A stretch of 7,456 nucleotides of DNA from an uncultured Eubacteriales bacterium (GTDB taxonomy: Bacteria > Bacillota > Clostridia > Oscillospirales > Oscillospiraceae). Made by a program: the position numbers and the translations under genes. The notes beneath the pieces are model-generated. The model ran no database searches, was not told the origin of the DNA, and was given only the letters and a program-made list of their open reading frames with translations. The stretch lies in assembly GCA_900554705.1 (NCBI GenBank), contig USIH01000109.1:1-7456 (forward strand). Direction: 5' to 3'. Shown in pieces: positions 1 through 6,402 of the stretch (positions are counted from its first letter, which is position 1; every line of letters starts with the position of its first letter).

Positions 1-1384
1 GGCCGCCGTAGCGCGTGCCCCAAGCGCAGAACAACTGCAACAAAACGGCATACAGCGCAAGCGGTGTCTTTCCGGCGGCGGCTCCCGTGAACAGCAGCAG
101 CGCCGCGCCGACGCCACCCGCGACGAGCACGGGCAGATGACCGCGCCGGTCAAGCGCGCAAAACGCCCGCTGCACCAGCAGCGCGGCCGCCGTTTCCAGC
201 AGTGCCAGCAGCGGCAGGGCGAACCAGCGCAGCACGCCCGAGGGCAGCAGCAGGTCAAAGACCATCAGATTGGTGCAGAAGCTCCCCAGCAGCCCCAGCA
301 GCTGGAGCACGCGGGGATTGCCGCTGTCCTTGCGGAACAGGCGGTGCATCCAGCCTGCGCGCAGCGCCGCGCAGCCGCTCTCCATCGCGGCACGGTAGGC
401 CGCAGAGCCGACGTCGCAGCGGTCGCCGCTTCGGAACAGCGCATGAAAGAGCCGCCGCTCGGCCGCGCTGCGCTCGTTTCCCATGTCCATCTGCCGCTGC
501 AAGCGGATGCGTCCGCCGGAGGTGCGGAGAATGCACAGGTAACCGAGGTTGCCCCAATGCGCCAGAAGCGCGGCGGGATCCGGCCGGTCGCCGTAGAGGC
601 GCGTGACGCACTCACCGGCAGTCTCCTCCGCGCCGGCGGTCGGGCACGGGGCGATCTGCCCCACCGAGCCGCGCAGGCGAAGGAACCAATAGAGCGCCGC
701 CAAGGCGGCGAAGATGTAAAACAGGACACGCAGCACCGGCTGCATCGTCCCCGGCGGTGTGCTCATGCGGAACGTACCGGCGGGGAAGGAAAGCTCCATG
801 GTGATGACCTCGTGATCCAGAAGCGGCTGGACGGAGGTCGCCGTCAGGCGCGTGCCGACGGTATGGATCGTGAGGTAATTGTCGATCACGTCGTCATACC
901 AGCCGCTCGTCCAGCTCGGACGCGCGCTGATCTCGGCCGGAAAATCGACCTCGAGCGCGTATGACCGCACGCGGTACTCCCAGCCGCCCTCTGGCAGCGT
1001 CAGCCGGTAGCGCTGCTGCGCGCCGGAGCGGCTGACCGATGCGGGCAGGCTGTAGCTGTAGGTCAGCTCCTGCGTGCCGGTGAAGCCCGCCTCGTTCGTC
1101 ACAATCAGGTAGGTCACGCCGCTGCGCTGGCGGAGCTTATAGGAATAGCCCGCAAGCCGGACGTTGGAAACGTCCTTCCCCAGCGGGATATTCAGCTGCA
1201 TCACGCCCTCGCCGAAGCTCAGCTTCGCCGTGACCGTGACGTCGCTGGCACCGCTCTTGGAGACCGTGACCTGCGCGGAGAGGGAGGCGACCTCCGTCTC
1301 CGCGGCAAAGGCCGCAGACGTCAGCGCCGCAAGCAGCAGGCACAGAACGATAAAACGATAAAAGATACGCCGCAGAACGGTCAC
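1..1384 (-). CDS. DUF2207-like secreted/membrane protein (3' end beyond window)
   Basis: Minus-strand frame, open for 461 codons from a GTG at 1384 to the left edge with no stop. The GTG is chosen because the frame has a TGA nine codons upstream and no ATG before the signal peptide; GGAAAGG lies just upstream, but very close. Residues 1-27 look like a Sec signal peptide: basic MTVLRRIFYR, a hydrophobic core, and an AFA|AE cleavage site. Residues 30-215 form a beta-rich, probably extracytoplasmic region. One membrane helix lies at about 217-237, followed by a soluble segment (245-355) with the phrase DPAALLAHWGNLGYL, then probable helices at about 358-380, 384-404, 417-437 and 441-456. Signal peptide, outer beta domain, helix, cytoplasmic segment and terminal helices is the layout of DUF2207 proteins, whose function is unknown. 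Assignment is by architecture and resemblance only. It is last in the operon within the window, 57 nt after the lipid kinase stop. Confidence 0.78.
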   Translation of the reverse strand, partial: MTVLRRIFYRFIVLCLLLAALTSAAFAAETEVASLSAQVTVSKSGASDVTVTAKLSFGEGVMQLNIPLGKDVSNVRLAGYSYKLRQRSGVTYLIVTNEAGFTGTQELTYSYSLPASVSRSGAQQRYRLTLPEGGWEYRVRSYALEVDFPAEISARPSWTSGWYDDVIDNYLTIHTVGTRLTATSVQPLLDHEVITMELSFPAGTFRMSTPPGTMQPVLRVLFYIFAALAALYWFLRLRGSVGQIAPCPTAGAEETAGECVTRLYGDRPDPAALLAHWGNLGYLCILRTSGGRIRLQRQMDMGNERSAAERRLFHALFRSGDRCDVGSAAYRAAMESGCAALRAGWMHRLFRKDSGNPRVLQLLGLLGSFCTNLMVFDLLLPSGVLRWFALPLLALLETAAALLVQRAFCALDRRGHLPVLVAGGVGAALLLFTGAAAGKTPLALYAVLLQLFCAWGTRYGG

Positions 1385-1413
1385 ATCCTTTCCAAAAAGC
1401 TCTTTTGCGTCAT
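1381..1413 (-). other. Candidate 10-codon upstream frame (MTQKSFLERM)
   Basis: A short ATG-initiated frame sits between the lipid kinase stop (1442) and the DUF2207-like gene. Its last codons read ATG TGA, and the GTG start of the next gene overlaps that stop (bases 1382-1383 shared), an arrangement typical of termination-reinitiation coupling. The frame covers the GGAAAGG SD of the downstream gene. No good SD precedes its own ATG, so translation is uncertain; it may be chance. Confidence 0.25.
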
Positions 1414-1441
1414 GTTAAGATCCGCGCCGTCTTCGGGAGCC

Positions 1442-2377
1442 TCAGAGGCGTGCGGCTTCCTTCGGCGCGGCGTGGTAGGTCAGTCCGCGCGGATAGAAAA
1501 AGCGCAGCGCGCGCGGCTGGATCTCAAACTCGGCGGTCTTCGCCATGAGCAGCTCACCGTCCAGATTGATCTCGCTTTCCGTGTCGCAGGCGATGGTGAT
1601 CTTCTTTGCGCGGTAGTGCGAGATCAACTCGGGCAGCTCGTCAAAGCGCCCCGTCTTGTACTTGCCGATCACCTTAGCGACGGTAAAGCGCGATACGGCC
1701 TTTACCACCAACACATCCAGCAGGCCGTCGTCCGGCTCAGAGCAGGGCAGCGGATAAAAACCGCTGCCGTACCAGCGGCCGTTTGCGATGCAGATCATGC
1801 TCTGCCGCCCGTCGAAGGTCTCGCCGTCGATCGTGACGACATAGTGGCGGTGAATGCCCTTGATCAGGTTGACGCCGGTAGATAGCGCGTAAGCGCCCGA
1901 ACCGGAGACGAGCGGGAGCCGCTTGTATTTCCCGATGGAGGTGCCGATGCGCGCGTCGAAGCCCATGGAACAGACATTGACGGCATAGTGACTCTGATTA
2001 CAGCGGATCATGTCGAAGGTCGCGACCTCGCAGTCGAGCAGGCGGTCAAGGCTCTTAAAGGCCGTCGGATCGGAAAAAATGCGGATAAAATCGTTGCCGG
2101 AGCCGCCGGGAAAGTGCGTCACGGCGGCATTCGCGTAACCCGCGACGCCGTTTGCCACCTCGTTGAGCGTGCCGTCGCCGCCGCAGGCATAGATGCGCAC
2201 GGGATCGCCCGTCGCCGCTGCGGCCTGCGCAATGGCGGCGCAGTCGCCCGGCGCGCGGGAAACAAGGATCTCGAAGGCAATACCCCGTTTGGAAAACGCC
2301 GCGCGGATCAGCTGAGTAAACTCGCCGGTCTTGTCATATTTCCCCGCTGCGGGATTGATGATAAACAGATGCTTCAT
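1442..2377 (-). CDS. Diacylglycerol kinase family lipid kinase (YegS/BmrU type)
   Basis: 311-residue soluble lipid kinase, expected to phosphorylate diacylglycerol or a related lipid with ATP at the inner membrane face, recycling diacylglycerol toward phospholipid synthesis. Visible motifs are the N-terminal INPAAGK (7-13), the nucleotide-binding GGDGTLNEV (66-74), PGGSGNDF (90-97; the family usually has GTGND, here GSGND), DDGLLDV (216-222) and LDGE (272-275) near the C-terminus, where the catalytic/metal-site acidic residues of DgkB-type enzymes lie. Length matches the family (about 290-320). An in-frame GTG at 2386 touches the SD, so I choose the ATG at 2377: AAGGAG lies 8 nt upstream and overlaps the TAA of the methyltransferase gene 12 nt away, implying cotranscription and probable translational coupling. 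The family is certain; the exact lipid substrate (diacylglycerol, undecaprenol or other) cannot be read from sequence. Confidence 0.93.
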   Translation of the reverse strand: MKHLFIINPAAGKYDKTGEFTQLIRAAFSKRGIAFEILVSRAPGDCAAIAQAAAATGDPVRIYACGGDGTLNEVANGVAGYANAAVTHFPGGSGNDFIRIFSDPTAFKSLDRLLDCEVATFDMIRCNQSHYAVNVCSMGFDARIGTSIGKYKRLPLVSGSGAYALSTGVNLIKGIHRHYVVTIDGETFDGRQSMICIANGRWYGSGFYPLPCSEPDDGLLDVLVVKAVSRFTVAKVIGKYKTGRFDELPELISHYRAKKITIACDTESEINLDGELLMAKTAEFEIQPRALRFFYPRGLTYHAAPKEAARL

Positions 2378-2389
2378 GCCTTCCACTCC

Positions 2390-3502
2390 TTAAAAATACA
2401 TATAGACGTTGCACTGGAGCCTGCCGTTGTAGAGCTTGCGCTTCTTCGTGGCGGGCTTGCCGAAAAAGTGTTCAAATTCCGGTTCGGAGGAGATGATGTA
2501 CTTCTTCCAACCGTCGGCAAAGCGGAGATGGCGGCCGAAGGCACGCATGAGCTGCTGCGCGGAGCGCTGCTCCAACATCCGCTCGCCGTAAGGCGGGTTG
2601 CAGACCAGAATGCCGCCGTCGCACGGAAGCGACCGCTTCGTCGCGTCCGCCTCCTCGAATCGGATCTGCTGAGAAACGCCCGCTTTTTTCGCATTGGCGA
2701 TGGCAATGGAGAGGCTGTTCGGGTCGATGTCGGTGCCGAGGATGCGATACTCCCCGCGATATTCCAGATCGCGCGCTTCCTGCCGCGCCTGCTGCCAGAC
2801 CTCCTCCGGCACGCAGCTCCAGCGCTGGGCGGCGAAGGTGCGCCCCAAGCCCGGCGCGCGGTTGAGCGCCTGCAAAGCCGCCTCGATGACGATCGTTCCG
2901 CTGCCGCAGAAGGGATCCCAGAAAAATTCCCGCCCGCGATAGCGCGAGAGCGTCACCAGCGCCGCCGCCATCGTCTCGTGCAGAGGCGCCTCGTTGCCGA
3001 CGGCGCGCCAACCGCGCTTGTGCAGGCTCACGCCGGAGGTATCCAAAAAGACCTCGCAGACATTTTTCATGATAGAAAACCGGAGCTGATAGGACGCGCC
3101 GGTCTCCGGCAGCCAGCTCAGACCGTAGTGCGCCGCCATGCGGTCGACCGCCGCCTTTTTCACGATCGACTGGCAGTCCGGCACGCTGTGCAGCTGACTG
3201 TCCAGACTGTAGCCCTTGACGGGGAAGGCGGCATCCTTCGGAAGGAACCGCTCGAGCGCGATGGACTTGACGCCCTGATAGAGCGCCTCGAAGGAGAGCG
3301 CCTCGAAGCGCGCCAGAAGGATCATCACGCGCTCGCCCATGCGCAAGCGCAGATTGGCGCGCGCCATGTCGGCAAAGTCGCCGTCAAAGAAGACCCGACG
3401 ATCCTCCACGCGCACGTTTTCCATCTTCATCCGGCGCAGCTCATCGCCCACCAATCCTTCCAGCCCAAACAGGCAGGGCACCGCCATCGTTATGCGTTCC
3501 AT
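2390..3502 (-). CDS. THUMP-domain class I SAM-dependent RNA methyltransferase (RlmL-N/YpsC family)
   Basis: 370-residue enzyme of the COG0116 family, predicted to methylate the N2 position of a guanine in 23S rRNA (in E. coli RlmL the equivalent module makes m2G2445). The N-terminal ferredoxin-like plus THUMP region covers about 1-160. DTSGVSLHKRGWR (154-166) and APLHETMAAAL (172-182) are family signatures joining THUMP to the Rossmann domain. SAM-binding DPFCGSGTIVIEAA is at 196-209, the acidic GTDID at 256-260, and the catalytic NPPYGER at 302-308, the motif of N-methyltransferases acting on exocyclic amines. An upstream in-frame ATG at 3682 would add 60 unrelated residues across the promoter. 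The ATG at 3502 is chosen because MERITMAVPCLFGLE matches the usual N-terminus and GGGGGA lies 8 nt upstream. First gene of the minus operon. Family certain; the target nucleotide is inferred by homology. Confidence 0.94.
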   Translation of the reverse strand: MERITMAVPCLFGLEGLVGDELRRMKMENVRVEDRRVFFDGDFADMARANLRLRMGERVMILLARFEALSFEALYQGVKSIALERFLPKDAAFPVKGYSLDSQLHSVPDCQSIVKKAAVDRMAAHYGLSWLPETGASYQLRFSIMKNVCEVFLDTSGVSLHKRGWRAVGNEAPLHETMAAALVTLSRYRGREFFWDPFCGSGTIVIEAALQALNRAPGLGRTFAAQRWSCVPEEVWQQARQEARDLEYRGEYRILGTDIDPNSLSIAIANAKKAGVSQQIRFEEADATKRSLPCDGGILVCNPPYGERMLEQRSAQQLMRAFGRHLRFADGWKKYIISSEPEFEHFFGKPATKKRKLYNGRLQCNVYMYF

Positions 3503-3533
3503 TTTGCCATTCCCCCGTAATTTACATAACTTT

Positions 3534-3562
3534 ATTATAGCGGATGACGCCCCTCTTTGCAA
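3534..3562 (-). promoter_or_regulatory. Sigma-A-type promoter of the methyltransferase-lipid kinase operon
   Basis: On the minus strand, TTGCAA (3562-3557) is followed by a 17-bp spacer and a perfect TATAAT (3539-3534). Transcription would start near 3527, giving a leader of about 25 nt before the ATG at 3502. The spacing and the -10 are ideal; the -35 matches consensus at 4 of 6 positions. Confidence 0.8.
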
Positions 3563-3584
3563 TGAAAAATCCGCACTGGTAAAA

Positions 3585-3605
3585 AATTTGTAAATTCGTG
3601 TCACG
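3585..3605. repeat. Two abutting palindromes in the divergent promoter region
   Basis: AATTTGTAAATT (3585-3596) is a 12-bp inverted repeat, directly followed by CGTGTCACG (3597-3605), a 9-bp one with a central T. They lie 22 bp upstream of the operon -35 (3557-3562) and about 40-60 bp upstream of the pckA -10. This is a plausible position for a regulator acting on either gene, but matches no operator consensus I can name. Confidence 0.35.
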
Positions 3606-3640
3606 CGGGAAAAAATAGGATAGAAATTGGAAAATGGATA

Positions 3641-3649
3641 TGCTATACT
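3641..3649 (+). promoter_or_regulatory. pckA: Probable extended -10 promoter of pckA
   Basis: TGCTATACT on the plus strand gives an extended -10 (TGn) with TATACT at 3644-3649. No good -35 lies 17 bp upstream (AGAAAT), which suits an extended -10 promoter or one needing an activator. A start near 3656 would leave a leader of about 68 nt containing two hairpins. A second reading, TTGGAA at 3628 with TATACG at 3652, is possible but weaker. Confidence 0.5.
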
Positions 3650-3654
3650 GTATA

Positions 3655-3706
3655 CGGCGGACGTTGGATCACCGCCGATCATTTATCAATAACTGCCTCA
3701 CGGCAG
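3655..3706 (+). promoter_or_regulatory. Two small hairpins in the pckA leader
   Basis: CGGCGG (3655-3660) can pair with CCGCCG (3672-3677) across an 11-nt loop. CTGCC (3693-3697) can pair with GGCAG (3702-3706) across TCAC, ending 4 nt before the GGAGG SD (3711-3715). The first would sit at the very 5' end of the transcript and could act as a stabiliser. No riboswitch consensus is recognised. Confidence 0.4.
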
Positions 3707-3723
3707 GTTTGGAGGTATAAAGA

Positions 3724-5313
3724 ATGGAAACCTATGGCATCGAAAAAATGGGTATTCTGGCTCCCAAGGCCGTCTATCGCAACCTCGGCCCCGCGCAGCT
3801 GACGGAAGCGGCGCTGCGTCGCGGCGAAGGCAAGCTGAGCAACACCGGTGCTCTGGTCGTCACGACCGGCAAATACACCGGCCGCTCGCCTAACGACAAG
3901 TTCATCGTCGACACCCCCGCCGTTCACGACGACATCGCTTGGGGTAAGGTCAACCGTCCGATCAGCCGCGAGCAGTTCGCGTCCATCAAGGGCAAGATGG
4001 CGGCTTATATGCAGGGTCGCGAAGTTTTCGTCTTCGACGGCTTTGCCGGCGCCGACCGCAACCACACCAAGAAGTTCCGCATCATCAACGAGCTGGCCTC
4101 TCAGAACCTCTTCATCCATCAGCTCCTCATTCGTCCGACCGAGGAAGAGCTGAAGACCTACGGCGATCCGGATTACACCGTGTTCTGCGCGCCCGGCTTT
4201 AAGTGCGACCCCGCCGTGGAGGGCATCCACAGCGAAGCCGCGATCATCATCGACTACGAAGCGCACGAGATCATCATCTGCGGCTCCCGCTACGCCGGTG
4301 AGATCAAGAAGAGCGTCTTCTCCACGATGAACTACGTCCTGACGAAGGAAAACATCCTGCCGATGCACTGCTCGGCCAATATGGATCCCGAGACGCACGA
4401 GACGGCCGTCTTCTTCGGCCTGTCCGGCACCGGCAAGACCACCCTTTCCGCCGATCCGAACCGCAAGCTCATCGGCGACGACGAGCACGGCTGGGCGGAC
4501 GACGGCATCTTCAACATCGAGGGCGGCTGCTATGCAAAGTGCATCAACCTCAAGGAAGAGAACGAGCCGGAGATCTTCCACGCCATCCGTTTCGGCTCTC
4601 TGGTCGAAAACGTCGTCATGGACGACAACACCCGCGAATTTGACTTCGATGACGGCTCCCTGACCGAGAACACCCGCGTCGGCTACCCCGTCAACTATAT
4701 CTCCAACGCGGCGATCCCCGGCGTCGGCGGCATCCCCAAGGTCGTCATCTTCCTGACGGCGGACGCGTTCGGCGTCCTGCCTCCGATCTCCCGTCTGGAT
4801 GAGAACGCCGCCATGTACCACTTCGTCACCGGCTTTACCTCCAAGCTCGCCGGCACGGAGCGCGGCGTTACCGAGCCGCAGCCGACCTTCTCCACCCTCT
4901 TCGGCGAGCCGTTCATGCCGATGGATCCGTCGGTCTATGCCGAGATGCTCGGCAAGCGCATCCGCGAGAGCGGCGCAAAGGTGTATCTGGTCAACACCGG
5001 TTGGGCAGGCGGCTCCGCCTCCTCCGGCGCAAAGCGCATGAAGCTGGCCTACACCCGCGCGATGGTCACGGCAGCCCTCAACGGCTCCTTCGACAGCATC
5101 GAGTTTAAGCATCACGACGTGTTCAACGTCGACTATCCGACCTCCTGCCCGAACGTGCCCGACGAAATGCTCGACGCGCGCGGCCTCTGGGCTGACAAGG
5201 ACGCCTACGACGCACAGGCCAACAAGCTCGCCGCCATGTTCGAGGAGAACTTCGCCAAGAAGTACCCGAATATGCCCAAGCATATCGCGGAAGCCGGCCC
5301 GAAGGCAAAATAA
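3724..5313 (+). CDS. pckA: Phosphoenolpyruvate carboxykinase (ATP)
   Basis: 529-residue cytosolic ATP-dependent PEPCK (EC 4.1.1.49) interconverting oxaloacetate + ATP with PEP + CO2 + ADP. It serves gluconeogenesis, or in many gut anaerobes runs toward oxaloacetate to fix CO2 and make ATP. Length is close to the E. coli enzyme (540). The substrate-site arginine is in YTGRSPNDK (R54), and RYAGEIKK (189-196) carries the metal/substrate lysines. LPMHCSAN holds the metal-ligand histidine (H215). The P-loop GLSGTGKTT is at 232-240, the metal-binding LIGDDEHGW at 249-257 (D252/D253), and ENTRVGYP supplies R318. All catalytic residues I can place are present, so it should be active. GGAGG lies 8 nt before the ATG. 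The gene stands alone, divergent from the methyltransferase operon and closed by a strong terminator. Codon use is strongly C-ending, consistent with high expression. Confidence 0.98.
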   Translation: METYGIEKMGILAPKAVYRNLGPAQLTEAALRRGEGKLSNTGALVVTTGKYTGRSPNDKFIVDTPAVHDDIAWGKVNRPISREQFASIKGKMAAYMQGREVFVFDGFAGADRNHTKKFRIINELASQNLFIHQLLIRPTEEELKTYGDPDYTVFCAPGFKCDPAVEGIHSEAAIIIDYEAHEIIICGSRYAGEIKKSVFSTMNYVLTKENILPMHCSANMDPETHETAVFFGLSGTGKTTLSADPNRKLIGDDEHGWADDGIFNIEGGCYAKCINLKEENEPEIFHAIRFGSLVENVVMDDNTREFDFDDGSLTENTRVGYPVNYISNAAIPGVGGIPKVVIFLTADAFGVLPPISRLDENAAMYHFVTGFTSKLAGTERGVTEPQPTFSTLFGEPFMPMDPSVYAEMLGKRIRESGAKVYLVNTGWAGGSASSGAKRMKLAYTRAMVTAALNGSFDSIEFKHHDVFNVDYPTSCPNVPDEMLDARGLWADKDAYDAQANKLAAMFEENFAKKYPNMPKHIAEAGPKAK

Positions 5314-5318
5314 ATTGT

Positions 5319-5420
5319 TCAGAACCGCCTGCCATCCGGCAGGCGGTTCCTATTTTTTGCGGCAGAGGCGTTATTGATTCTCGGATGACCGACAATGTCG
5401 CCGATAACGGCTCCGTACAT
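5319..5420 (-). pseudogene. 5' remnant of an ADP-ribosylglycohydrolase (DraG-type) gene
   Basis: A 33-codon minus-strand frame begins MYGAVIGDIVG, which closely matches the conserved N-terminus of bacterial ADP-ribosylglycohydrolases (MYGA-I-GD-I-GS..., Pfam ADP_ribosyl_GH), where the GD is part of the active-site fold. After residue 11 the similarity stops (HPRINNASAAK...) and the frame ends inside the pckA terminator, at 5319. Intact members are roughly 250-350 residues, so more than 90% is missing, including the later metal-binding Asp residues. The start is supported by AAAAGGAG (5436-5429), 8 nt upstream, and a possible -10 TATACT at 5448-5443. I read it as a deletion remnant whose 3' part was lost up to the pckA terminator. 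The homology rests on 11 residues plus the SD, so a chance match or a small novel peptide is possible. Confidence 0.55.
5322..5358 (+). terminator. Rho-independent terminator of pckA
   Basis: A perfect 12-bp stem, GAACCGCCTGCC (5322-5333) with GGCAGGCGGTTC (5338-5349), has a 4-nt loop (ATCC) and is followed by CTATTTTTT. It begins 8 nt after the pckA stop. In the other direction the T-tract is poor (TGAACAATTTATTTT), so it may only partly stop transcripts arriving from the GNAT side. Confidence 0.95.
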
Positions 5421-5490
5421 CGTACCATCTCCTTTTGCATCCAGTATACCGCCGATGCACCGGAGGTTGGTCGTTTGCGGGGCGACATTC
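5359..5490. other. Short spacer between pckA terminator and GNAT stop
   Basis: Apart from the ADP-ribosylglycohydrolase-like start, its SD and a possible -10, I find no gene or terminator here. No clear hairpin with a T-run follows the GNAT stop at 5491, so that transcript probably reads into the remnant and ends at or beyond the inverted pckA terminator. Confidence 0.5.
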
Positions 5491-6342
5491 TCACTCCATT
5501 CGCTTCCGGTAGCACAGGTACGTGCCGACGCGCGCAAAGCCGAGCGCCTGCACCGTCGCCTGATCCTCCGGTTCGCAGAAAAACGTCATATAACGGCCTC
5601 CCTGCTCCTTCGCCGCATTCAGCGCTTTGCCCAGCAGTGCCCGAAACGTCTCCGCCGCGTGCGCGCCGTCCCTGCGGTCGGCGCCGAAAATCTCGAACCA
5701 GCCTTCGCCCGCAGCGGTATAATATACGCTGCCCAGCGCCTCCCCGTTTTGCATCCGCGCAAAGATGACCCAGTGCTCAATGTCCGCGTAGAGCCTGTCC
5801 GCGTTCCAGTACATCTCATATTCGTCGTGAAGCGCGCGGAAGGCGGCAAAATTCTCCCGCGTGACGCGCACAATGTCGTCTTCCACGGGCACGGGCGCAT
5901 AAGCACGCAGAAACGCGGTGTGGTTGCAGCTCTTCTCCAGCAGCGCAAAGCCGTTTGATTCGAGAAAATCGACGGCGCGCCGGTTGTCCTCCGGAAATCC
6001 CAGATAGAGTTCAAAGCCGCGATAATGCGCCTGCGCATACGCGAGAAATTCCCGCAGCGCCTGCTCCGTGTGCCGCGCGACATAAAAGCCCTCGGTGGAC
6101 AGATACCTGTCCTCCGGCAGGCAGTAGCAGTGGATCCAGCCTTCCACTTCGCCCTCGTATGTAAAAAGGAGCAGCTCCTCGGAGGCCTCCGAAAAGGCTC
6201 GTTCCGCGCGCTCCAAAAACATCTCCTTCGTTTTTATCCCGTCGCAGTAGGTGGGATAGCCGGAGCACGCAGGATCGCGCGCAATGGCATAGACCGCCTC
6301 CGCGTACCGTTCAAACTCCTGCCGTGTGCATTTTCTCAGCAT
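5491..6342 (-). CDS. Tandem GNAT-fold acetyltransferase-like protein
   Basis: 283-residue soluble protein made of two GNAT-like halves. The first (about 1-150) ends with NRRAVDFLESNGFALLEKS (120-138), the typical C-terminal GNAT segment (N..A..F.E..GF). The second (about 156-283) has GEALGSVYYTAAGEGWFEIFGADRR (200-224), a GNAT beta-4/beta-5 strand pair, and ends in QALGFARVGTYLCYRK (265-280). The acetyl-CoA pyrophosphate loop (Q/RxxGxG/A) is not clear in either half; DRRDGAHAAE (222-231) is a degenerate candidate. Acceptor unknown, and activity cannot be assumed. A GTG/ATG-type start 18 codons upstream exists, but the extra residues would be read from the preceding terminator. The ATG at 6342 has GGAGGAG just upstream and begins MLRKCTRQEF, as in family members. 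It follows the Sel1 gene on the same strand, separated by a terminator hairpin. Confidence 0.85.
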   Translation of the reverse strand: MLRKCTRQEFERYAEAVYAIARDPACSGYPTYCDGIKTKEMFLERAERAFSEASEELLLFTYEGEVEGWIHCYCLPEDRYLSTEGFYVARHTEQALREFLAYAQAHYRGFELYLGFPEDNRRAVDFLESNGFALLEKSCNHTAFLRAYAPVPVEDDIVRVTRENFAAFRALHDEYEMYWNADRLYADIEHWVIFARMQNGEALGSVYYTAAGEGWFEIFGADRRDGAHAAETFRALLGKALNAAKEQGGRYMTFFCEPEDQATVQALGFARVGTYLCYRKRME

Positions 6343-6362
6343 AGCTCTCTCCTCCGTTTTCG

Positions 6363-6396
6363 AAAAAAGCGCGACGGTTTTCGTCAACCGCCGCAC
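6363..6396 (-). terminator. Rho-independent terminator after the Sel1-repeat gene
   Basis: On the minus strand, GTGCGGCGGTT (6396-6386) pairs with AACCGTCGCGC (6379-6369) as an 11-bp stem with two G-U pairs and a 6-nt loop, followed by TTTTTT (6368-6363). It begins 6 nt after the Sel1 stop (6403) and its T-tract ends 20 nt before the GNAT ATG. It can therefore act as a terminator or as an attenuator between the two genes. Confidence 0.85.
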
Positions 6397-6402
6397 CCTC
6401 CG

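Noticed and set aside
137..964. 275-codon plus-strand frame
   Set aside because: It is Gln/Arg/Ala-rich and antisense to the DUF2207-like gene, which has a proper signal peptide and membrane helices.
1988..3520. 510-codon plus-strand frame across the methyltransferase and lipid kinase genes
   Set aside because: Both minus-strand genes have clear family motifs, SDs and a promoter; the plus frame has low-complexity Ala/Arg-rich content and no SD.
2390..3682. Extended start of the RNA methyltransferase at 3682
   Set aside because: The added 60 residues would be translated from the promoter region, upstream of the mapped TATAAT, and do not belong to the family N-terminus.
3679..5283. 534-codon open frame antisense to nearly all of pckA
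   Set aside because: It results from strong GC-rich, C-ending codon use on the sense strand, which avoids antisense stops. The protein resembles no family, and pckA on the other strand has every catalytic motif.
5403..5460. Possible terminator after the GNAT gene
   Set aside because: Only short GCATC/GATGC and CCG/CGG pairings are present, with no T-run.
5491..6396. Extended start of the GNAT protein at 6396
   Set aside because: The extra 18 residues come from the terminator hairpin; the ATG at 6342 has an ideal SD.
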